A stretch of 11,455 bases of DNA from JBEKYH01 sp049511115 (GTDB lineage: Bacteria; Planctomycetota; Phycisphaerae; Tepidisphaerales; Tepidisphaeraceae). Under the pieces are notes generated by a model. The model saw only the letters and a program-made list of their open reading frames with translations, was not told the DNA's origin and did no database searches. A program made the position numbers and the translations under genes. This document shows positions 1 to 6,070 of this stretch, piece after piece; within the stretch, counting starts at the first letter, position 1, and each line of letters opens with the position of its first letter. The DNA lies in the NCBI GenBank assembly GCA_049511115.1, contig JBEKYH010000122.1, positions 1 through 11,455 of the forward strand. The letters run 5' to 3'.

Positions 1-69
1 TTAAGGGATTAAGGGTGGGGAAGGGTGTAGTGCGCGATTATGGCGATTTGCAATGCGCCCCCACCCCGG

Positions 70-95
70 CCCACTCCCTGAGTACATGGAGAGGG
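70..95. repeat. REP-like palindromic element (hairpin)
   Basis: The arms CCC-a-CTCC (70-77) and GGAG-a-GGG (88-95; one A/A mismatch) flank a loop of about ten bases containing GAGTACA. The flanks are strongly strand-asymmetric, with CCCCCACCCCGG to the left (about 58-69) and GGGGGAAA to the right. This C-rich/palindrome/G-rich layout resembles dispersed REP-like repeats of GC-rich bacteria. It also resembles the element at about 5987-6033 in overall design, although the stem sequences differ. With only one full copy here, membership of a repeat family is inferred. A terminator or structured leader is possible but there is no U-run. Confidence 0.4.
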
Positions 96-176
96 GGAAA
101 TCCAAGTAATTGCTCGGTGTTATCGCCAGGATCGTACCGCACTGTTCATCGCACCTTCATATTCCGGGGCGGACAA

Positions 177-214
177 TGGAGGTATCTCCACCTCGCCTCG
201 GTTGTGGGGATAAT
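177..214 (+). promoter_or_regulatory. Candidate operator and -10 element of the response-regulator operon
   Basis: The inverted repeat TGGAG-GTAT-CTCCA (177-190) is perfect over 5-bp arms. It sits just upstream of GATAAT (209-214), which fits a sigma70 -10 hexamer at 5 of 6 positions. No good -35 hexamer is present 16-18 bases upstream. The inverted repeat occupies the place where a -35 would sit, which would suit a promoter that depends on or is modulated by a bound regulator, such as the response regulator encoded 30 bp downstream. This is inference from position and symmetry only. Confidence 0.25.
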
Positions 215-243
215 GCGATCACTTAAAGGCGAGGGAACGAACC

Positions 244-930
244 ATGCGCATATTGGTCATCGAAGATTTTGAGTTGCTCCGCACGGCGGTCTGCCAGGGG
301 CTGCGCGAGGCGGGGTATGCGGTTGATTGGGCGGCGGACGGGCAGACGGGGCTGTGGCAGGCAAAAAGCGGCGACTATGACGTGATCGTGCTCGACTTGA
401 TGCTGCCCAAGCTCGACGGGCTGTCGCTGCTGCGGCAGTTGCGCGAGGGGGGGAGCGCGAGTCACGTGCTGATCCTCACTGCCAAGGACACCACGTCCGA
501 TCGCGTGAAGGGGCTGGATTGCGGGGCGGATGATTATCTGGTCAAGCCGTTTGAGCTGGCCGAACTGCTGGCGCGCGTGCGCGCGCTGGTGCGGCGGCAT
601 TACAAGGCCAAGAATCCGGTGCTGCGCATCGACGATCTGGAGATCGACACCGCTATTCGCGCCGTGCGGCGCGGGGGGCAGGTCATCGAACTCACCCCGC
701 GCGAATATGCGTTGCTGGAATTTCTGGTCCTGCGCCAGGGGGAGATTGTCACGCGCAGCGACGTGTGGGAGCACGTCTACGAATTCAACGACGACGCGAC
801 CAGTAACGTGGTGGATGTTTTCATCGGGCACCTGCGGCGAAAGATCGAAATGGCGGGGCACACGCGCCTCATTCACACGCGCCGGGGGCACGGCTACGTG
901 CTGGCGGCGAAGGAGGTGGAGGAGTGTTGA
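244..930 (+). CDS. OmpR/PhoB-family DNA-binding response regulator
   Basis: This is the output half of a two-component system: a cytoplasmic transcription factor that binds DNA after phosphorylation by its partner kinase. At 228 residues it is the normal length for the family. The receiver domain (about 1-115) shows the acidic pair E7/D8, the phosphoacceptor D51 in VLDLMLP, T79 in LILTAK, and K101 in DDYLVKPF. The winged-helix effector domain (about 126-222) contains the ELTPREYALLEFL and HLRRKIE signatures and ends in the typical RGHGYVL. The ATG at 244 has a GAGGGA ribosome site at 231-236. The stop codon lies inside the start of the kinase gene (GTGTTGA, 924-930), so the two are translationally coupled. 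Sequence style is closest to the QseB/PmrA/CusR group. The signal and target genes cannot be told from the sequence, and autoregulation is plausible. Confidence 0.95.
   Translation: MRILVIEDFELLRTAVCQGLREAGYAVDWAADGQTGLWQAKSGDYDVIVLDLMLPKLDGLSLLRQLREGGSASHVLILTAKDTTSDRVKGLDCGADDYLVKPFELAELLARVRALVRRHYKAKNPVLRIDDLEIDTAIRAVRRGGQVIELTPREYALLEFLVLRQGEIVTRSDVWEHVYEFNDDATSNVVDVFIGHLRRKIEMAGHTRLIHTRRGHGYVLAAKEVEEC
910..917 (+). promoter_or_regulatory. Strong ribosome binding site fixing the GTG start of the kinase
   Basis: AAGGAGGT is a perfect Shine-Dalgarno sequence lying inside the last codons of the response regulator gene, six bases before the GTG at 924. It decides for the GTG over the in-frame ATG at 951, which would cut into the first membrane segment. 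Confidence 0.8.
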
Positions 931-2372
931 ATTCGCTGCGGGCGCGATTGATGGCGGGGACAATCATCGGAACGCTGCTGGTCTATCTGGCCGCGGCGAC
1001 GGTGCTGTATAGCGCCATTCGCGCCTCGCTCTTGAGCGAATTTGACGCGGCGCTGGAAGCCAAGGCTCAGGCGATCATGAGCCTGACGGAGCAGACGGAA
1101 CGGGGAGTGCGGTTTGAATTTGGGACGCGCCATGACGAACTGGGCGCGCGCGAGCCGGATGATGGATATGTTGTGATATCGGCGGAAGGCCGAACGATCG
1201 CGCACGCCGATCCGCGCGGCGGGGGGCAATGGTGGAATGCGATCGTCAAGGTGGAGGGCGCAGGCAACGCGAAAGAGCATTTTGGCTTCATGACACTGCC
1301 CTCCGGTGATAGGTGCCGGTACGTCACGGCGAGATTCATGCCGCGCTGGGACGACCGGGACCGCATGCCGCCGCCGCGCCGCGCGATGGTGCAACTGGCG
1401 GCGCTGGCGGATTCAACGGAACTGGGCGAGAAGCTTAGCCGGCTGTCGTGGCTCATCGCGGGCGCGTTTGGATTATCGACAGTCGTCTCGGCCGCGGTTT
1501 TGGCGTTGGTCATTCAGCGCGGCATGCGGCCTCTGCGCCTGCTGGCGGCAGGGATTCAGCGGATCGGCAACGGCAATCTGTCGGGCCGCATCGACATCGG
1601 CCGGCCCCCGCAGGAAATCCAGCCGGTCGTTCAGCGGCTGAATGAGTTGCTCGCCCGACTTGATGCGTCGTTTGCGCGAGAGCGCGGGTTCACGGCTGAT
1701 GTTGCACATGAACTGCGCACGCCGCTGGCGGGGTTGACCACTGCGCTCGAGGTCAGCGCCATGCGGCCGCGCGAGCAGGCGGAGTATCAGGAGACGGTCA
1801 AGCAATGCCTCGCGGCCAGCCGGTCAATGCGCGGGTTGGTGGAGAATCTGCTCACGCTGGCACGGGCGGATGCGCGGGAGATCAGCGCGGGCAGACAGCC
1901 AGTGGATTTGGCGGCGTTGGTCCGGCAGACGTGGCCGACGTTTGAGCGGCGCGCGGCAGCGCGGAGTTTAGTTGTGAACCTCTCACTGGATAACGGTGTG
2001 GTTCTGGAGAGCGACGGGGGTCTGGTCGGCACCGTGTTATCAAATCTCTTTGACAATGCTGTCACCTATACCAATGACGGCGGCCGCATTGAAATTAAGG
2101 TGAGTAGCGAGGCGACAAATCCGACACTGCGCGTGGTCAACACGGGCAGCGAAGTCGCGGCTGAAGACGCGGGCAAAGTGTTCGACCGGTTTTGGCGCGG
2201 GGACGCGGCGCGGAGTCTCGTGGGTTCGCATTTCGGCCTGGGGCTGGCGCTATGCCAGAGGATTGTGACGCTTCTCGGCGGGCGCATCACGGTCGCCAGC
2301 GCCAAGCAAGGGGAGTTTGCAGTCACGGTCGCATTTACGGGCGATCCAGCGTTACCGCCATCAGGCCCATGA
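924..2372 (+). CDS. Membrane sensor histidine kinase (two-component system)
   Basis: This 482-residue kinase is the partner of the response regulator encoded immediately upstream, overlapping by 7 nt. In order it has an N-terminal membrane segment (about 10-32), an extracytoplasmic sensor region (about 33-175) with no fold I recognise, a second membrane segment (about 176-197), a HAMP linker (about 198-250), an HisKA dimerisation domain with the phospho-acceptor H262 in FTADVAHELRTPL, and an HATPase_c domain with the N box LSNLFDNAV (N374, N378) and a glycine-rich HFGLGLALC box (about 436-444). The usual G1-box aspartate is replaced by asparagine (VVNTG, N407). CusS-type kinases often carry an NPG/NTG variant there, so this does not by itself suggest inactivity. 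The start is GTG. The last 38 bp overlap the 3' end of the oppositely oriented hydrolase gene. The stimulus is unknown. Confidence 0.93.
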   Translation: MLNSLRARLMAGTIIGTLLVYLAAATVLYSAIRASLLSEFDAALEAKAQAIMSLTEQTERGVRFEFGTRHDELGAREPDDGYVVISAEGRTIAHADPRGGGQWWNAIVKVEGAGNAKEHFGFMTLPSGDRCRYVTARFMPRWDDRDRMPPPRRAMVQLAALADSTELGEKLSRLSWLIAGAFGLSTVVSAAVLALVIQRGMRPLRLLAAGIQRIGNGNLSGRIDIGRPPQEIQPVVQRLNELLARLDASFARERGFTADVAHELRTPLAGLTTALEVSAMRPREQAEYQETVKQCLAASRSMRGLVENLLTLARADAREISAGRQPVDLAALVRQTWPTFERRAAARSLVVNLSLDNGVVLESDGGLVGTVLSNLFDNAVTYTNDGGRIEIKVSSEATNPTLRVVNTGSEVAAEDAGKVFDRFWRGDAARSLVGSHFGLGLALCQRIVTLLGGRITVASAKQGEFAVTVAFTGDPALPPSGP

Positions 2373-5300
2373 CGATTTCATAGGATTCGGTGTGCAGGGT
2401 GACGCTGCTTAGCTCCTTCGCGGGGTTAAGGGGAAGATCGAGAACTGTGCCAGAACCGCCGCGCGGCGCGTTTTCCGTTTCGGGCAGGTAGGCGGTCCCT
2501 GTGGCCAGCGCGACGCGCATGGGGACCGGGCCGGGCCGGCGGAATGCGTAATCGTCGATGCGGTAATTCTTATCGATCGGCCACCAGTTGGTGGGATTGC
2601 GCAAGGCCAGCCTGTCGATCGTGCCGTCGGCGTAGGCGATAACGATTTCGCCGTTTTCAAGCTGCGACTCCATCGCGTTGGTCGAGCCGGCCAAGAGAAA
2701 ATAGGCGTGACGAGCGTGACCGGTCAGGGGCGCGGTGATCTGACGCGGATAATTGTCATATTGCGACGTATAGGCGATGTTCTTTGCCGCGGCGTCACCG
2801 GGCGTTTTGAAGGGCACGCCAGGGGGAGATGTCCATTTACCGGCGCTTCCGGCGGCGCGGCGGAGGCCAGAGTCATCGACGGCGTACGTCTTGGTCGGGC
2901 CGGTCCAGTCGCCGATGCCGTGGATGGGCATTTGCAGCGAGCAGGTCTGCGGGCGCGGCGTGAGGTATTCGTTCTGGAAAATCCGCGTGACCGAGTCGTT
3001 TAGCACGCCGGTCAGATCGACCATTTCCAGTTTCGCGTCCGAGCCCGCGCGCGACTGCCAGTTTAAGATGTCGCCCTCTACGGCGCCGCTCTGACCGAGA
3101 TCGACCTTGACATGCGTTGTGCCGACCGGCGCGGCGCCCAGAGGCACGGTAATTTCGCTGGATTCCGCCAGCGAGGCGGCGCTTATCGGCTGATCGACTT
3201 CCTGGCCGTCGAACGAGATCTTCGCGGGGCCGTTCACTGCGGCGGCGGTGTTATTGCGAATGCGGAAGCGAAGCTTTCCCGCGTCCTGCTGATCGGATTG
3301 CACGATCTCAAATCCCGGCCGGAGATCAAACTCGAGCGGGAGCGACCAAGTCAAATCGCCTTGTTGAACCTTGGCGAAGACGGTTCGGTGGCCGATCGCG
3401 CCAGTGGCAACAGCCGAAAATCCATCGCCCCACTTCTGGACTTTCGCGAGCGCCTGCTGGGGATCGGCGATATCGATGAGCTTTGCCGGCGCAACGGAGG
3501 CCGCCAAATCGGCCCCCTGCACAGCCACCGCTTCAGCGGCGACCGGGGCGGGCGCGCCCCCGCGCCACTGGACGGTTACGTCGTAGTGCGAGGCCGCGGC
3601 AGGAGCATCGACCTCAATCCACGGTGTGCCGACGCTGGCGTCGATGTTGGTCCAGGTCACAGCCTGCCCGTTGATGCTGACCGATTGCACGCCGTCGCCG
3701 CGGGCGGGCAATTGGAGCTGCAATTTCAGGGGCGTGGCGAATTTCATATCGACCGACCACGATTCGCTCTGGCCGTTCAATTTGAAACTGTAGGAAATAT
3801 CGTGCCCGGCAAATGAGGCATGGTCCCATTGCAGCGGGAAACCGGGACGAATCGTCAATTCACCTAGCAGGGCATCGGGCCTGACGCCAAACAAGCCTTC
3901 CACCAAAGCGCGGCTGGTGATTCCCGTGGGGTCGGCAAAATCGGTGTACGATTCGCCGCGATAGGGATCGTACGATTCCAGGTTCGGCACGTTTCCCGGG
4001 GTCATGCCGAGGTACATGGTGTCGAGCATCGTGCTCTTGAGCAGGTTGAACCCCGCTTCGGGACGGCCGGCTTGCCAATAGGCCAGTGCCGTGTGGGAAT
4101 TCTCGCCCGTCACGACGTTATTGAGCGACCATTCGTAAGGCATCCAATTGCTCTCGGGCAGGACGTGATACTGGCCTTCAGGCAAACCGGGGCCGCGCAC
4201 GGGAATCTGGGCGATCGATGTATCGACGTAGCGCATCGCCTCCCAGGCCTGTTGCGGGTCGGGTACGCGCGAATCGACCGTGTGATAGATCGACCAGAGG
4301 GCGGCCGCGGGGTGCAATTGCTTCTCGCCCATCACATCGAGGTATTCCGCGTACCAGCCAAGTTGCGGCATCCACAGGCGCGACTGCATGGCGTGATGAA
4401 TCCGGTCGGCCTCCGCTTCATAGGGCGCCGGGTCTTCGCCGATCCACGTCGCCACGCGGGCGGCCATGCGATTGTGAAATTCGTTGTAGGCGGTTGAGTG
4501 CGCGGCGCCGCCGCCGTTGTATTGGAGTGCGTCGCTGGCCCAGATGCAGGCGTAGCCTTCATACAGGCCGTCGCGGTCAAAGAGGCGTTTTTCCCAGGCC
4601 AGATGCCGCTGAATCACGGGCCACATTTTGCGGGCCATGTCCTTGTCGCCGGTCCAGAGGAGATGCCGGAAGAGCGCGTCGATATAGACAAGGTTCATGT
4701 CGTAATGCGTCTGGGGAATGCTGCCGTTGCTGTGGAGCATGCCGCCGTCGTTTTCGGATAAGCCGCGCGCGGGATTGGGGACGGCGACGGTGGGGAAATC
4801 GTCCTTGGTATTTTGCCGGCCGGCCCAGTAGGTGAAATAAGCATCGGCGCGATCGTGCCAGCCGAGGGCGTCGTTGATGTATGCGCCGCGCCAACCGAGC
4901 AGCGGAGTATGCCAGGAGACGGCGCCGTGCACGATCACGGGGGGCTGCCAGACGGCGTCGCCGGCGATGCAGAGGGCCGACGGGATCGCGTTAATGAACG
5001 GGTCGGGGGTATCGACGATGATCTCGTCGGCGATGGATTCTCGATGAGCCTCGGCGGCGTCAAAGCGGTCGGCGGGCGTGCCGCTGGGCTGGGTTGTCGC
5101 GCCGCGCGATGCGGCCCGCCAAAGGGCCAGATTTACCGGCGAATCAAGCTGGGATCGCGCGATCAGCAGCGGCGCGTCGCTGCCGCTGGAGGCGAGAAGA
5201 TCATGCAGCCCCTGCATTTTGCGCGCATCGCCGACGGCGAGCGCCGTCGCGCCGGAGAATTGTCCGAGCATGGTCTCGCCGCTGGCTTTGACGTTGAAGT

Positions 5301-6063
5301 TCAATCCATCCAGGGTGATCGCATCGCCAGTGCATTGGTCGGGTTGCAGCAGCAACTGCGGATGGAGATCGCGGCCGTTGTTTTCGTCGATCTGCCGGAC
5401 GGAGCTGACGTTGGTGGCCGTGATGACATCGCCGGCGGTCACGTTGGCGGCATTACGGCGAAGGCCGTTGACGCCGCCATAAATCCAGACCAGTTGCGCG
5501 GGATTCGCCGCCGGCGTCCCCGAAGTTTCCGCTCGCAAAGCGATGCCTTCGGAGTCGGCAAGGCTGACGGCGGTGAGGTGCAGCGTCGCGTTGCCGAGCA
5601 TCGGGTCCTGGATGTCATAGATCAGCGAGCCGGGGCGATAGCGCGTGGTGATTTTCGCGGCGTCGGTGAGCCATTTCTCGCCGGTGGGGCCGGCTAATGC
5701 CAGGCGTAAAACGCCGTCTTTGATGGTCGCATTGAGCAGGACAAATTCGGGCTTGTCGCCGCCGTCAGTGTGGAAAATAGTGTGCGGGCCGTAGAGGGGG
5801 CGGTTGTACCAGTCCTCGCCGTTTTCGATGACGAAGTCGCGGGCATCAGGGTGATACCGTAGCGGCCGGGCTTGCGTGACGGGCAGATCGGCGTCGGCGG
5901 CGCGGGCGGAGGGGGGAGAGGAGATGAAAGCGAACGCGAGGGCGATGAATGACGCGATAACCAACCCAAACGCGGGCTGGTCTTTTCCCCGCCCCCGGTA
6001 TTGCCGGGGGAGGGCTAGGGAGGGGAGAGGGAGAATCAGTTTCATTGCGTTCGTGCCATTCAT
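2335..6063 (-). CDS. Large secreted DUF4450-type six-hairpin glycoside hydrolase (predicted)
   Basis: This 1242-residue protein is predicted to act on polysaccharide outside the cytoplasm. After a long N-terminal signal region (hydrophobic core about 31-48, cleavage probably after PSARA near 55), residues about 85-125 (WYNRPLYGPHTIF, then GGDKPEFVLL) match the start of DUF4450 proteins as I remember them. Residues about 350-735 look like an (alpha/alpha)6 barrel (GWRGAYINDALGW, MPYEWSLNNVVTGENSHTALAYW, DPTGITSRALVEGLFGVRP), as in GH78-like rhamnosidases. The C-terminal third is beta-rich and ends with a conserved-looking VTLHTESYEIVMGLMAVTL tail. I cannot assign catalytic residues or substrate. 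The ATG at 6063 is preferred because it has a GAGG ribosome site and lies 7 nt after the stop of the GH42 gene; the ATG at 6192 would overlap that gene by 122 nt and add an Arg-rich leader. The gene is second in the GH42 operon. Its 3' end overlaps the histidine kinase gene by 38 bp. A REP-like palindrome lies within the signal-peptide codons. Confidence 0.8.
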   Translation of the reverse strand: MNGTNAMKLILPLPSLALPRQYRGRGKDQPAFGLVIASFIALAFAFISSPPSARAADADLPVTQARPLRYHPDARDFVIENGEDWYNRPLYGPHTIFHTDGGDKPEFVLLNATIKDGVLRLALAGPTGEKWLTDAAKITTRYRPGSLIYDIQDPMLGNATLHLTAVSLADSEGIALRAETSGTPAANPAQLVWIYGGVNGLRRNAANVTAGDVITATNVSSVRQIDENNGRDLHPQLLLQPDQCTGDAITLDGLNFNVKASGETMLGQFSGATALAVGDARKMQGLHDLLASSGSDAPLLIARSQLDSPVNLALWRAASRGATTQPSGTPADRFDAAEAHRESIADEIIVDTPDPFINAIPSALCIAGDAVWQPPVIVHGAVSWHTPLLGWRGAYINDALGWHDRADAYFTYWAGRQNTKDDFPTVAVPNPARGLSENDGGMLHSNGSIPQTHYDMNLVYIDALFRHLLWTGDKDMARKMWPVIQRHLAWEKRLFDRDGLYEGYACIWASDALQYNGGGAAHSTAYNEFHNRMAARVATWIGEDPAPYEAEADRIHHAMQSRLWMPQLGWYAEYLDVMGEKQLHPAAALWSIYHTVDSRVPDPQQAWEAMRYVDTSIAQIPVRGPGLPEGQYHVLPESNWMPYEWSLNNVVTGENSHTALAYWQAGRPEAGFNLLKSTMLDTMYLGMTPGNVPNLESYDPYRGESYTDFADPTGITSRALVEGLFGVRPDALLGELTIRPGFPLQWDHASFAGHDISYSFKLNGQSESWSVDMKFATPLKLQLQLPARGDGVQSVSINGQAVTWTNIDASVGTPWIEVDAPAAASHYDVTVQWRGGAPAPVAAEAVAVQGADLAASVAPAKLIDIADPQQALAKVQKWGDGFSAVATGAIGHRTVFAKVQQGDLTWSLPLEFDLRPGFEIVQSDQQDAGKLRFRIRNNTAAAVNGPAKISFDGQEVDQPISAASLAESSEITVPLGAAPVGTTHVKVDLGQSGAVEGDILNWQSRAGSDAKLEMVDLTGVLNDSVTRIFQNEYLTPRPQTCSLQMPIHGIGDWTGPTKTYAVDDSGLRRAAGSAGKWTSPPGVPFKTPGDAAAKNIAYTSQYDNYPRQITAPLTGHARHAYFLLAGSTNAMESQLENGEIVIAYADGTIDRLALRNPTNWWPIDKNYRIDDYAFRRPGPVPMRVALATGTAYLPETENAPRGGSGTVLDLPLNPAKELSSVTLHTESYEIVMGLMAVTLDRP
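5987..6033. repeat. REP-like palindrome embedded in the hydrolase signal-peptide codons
   Basis: The core is a perfect 7-bp stem, CCCCCGG (5992-5998) and CCGGGGG (6004-6010), with loop TATTG. It is flanked on the + strand by CCCC to the left and AGGGCTAGGGAGGGGAGAGGGAG to about 6033, i.e. a G-rich tail next to a palindrome. On the coding (-) strand it is read through in frame as residues about 11-27 of the hydrolase (LPLPSLALPRQYRGRGK). Similar LPSLALPRQYRGRG-like peptides arise when this class of dispersed element falls in coding DNA, which supports a mobile-repeat origin. This is recognition from memory, not a search. Confidence 0.5.
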
Positions 6064-6070
6064 TCCAACC

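Larger units (their letters stand above)
1..243. other. Non-coding region upstream of the two-component operon
   Basis: No convincing gene is seen here. Short reading frames lack a ribosome binding site or recognisable protein. The first 30 bases are purine-rich, with repeated AAGGG blocks. A hairpin-forming C-rich/G-rich element lies at 70-95 and an inverted repeat at 177-190, both listed separately. The remainder probably carries the promoter of the response regulator gene that starts at 244. The gene upstream of position 1 is not visible, so what this region separates is unknown. Confidence 0.6.

Noticed and set aside
223..963. 246-codon reading frame on the minus strand
   Set aside because: It lies opposite the response regulator, whose domains are unmistakable. 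Its His/Arg/Pro-rich composition is typical of a GC-rich shadow frame.
4813..5697. 294-codon plus-strand frame opposite the large hydrolase
   Set aside because: Antisense shadow in GC-rich DNA with low-complexity Gly/Arg content and no recognisable domain.
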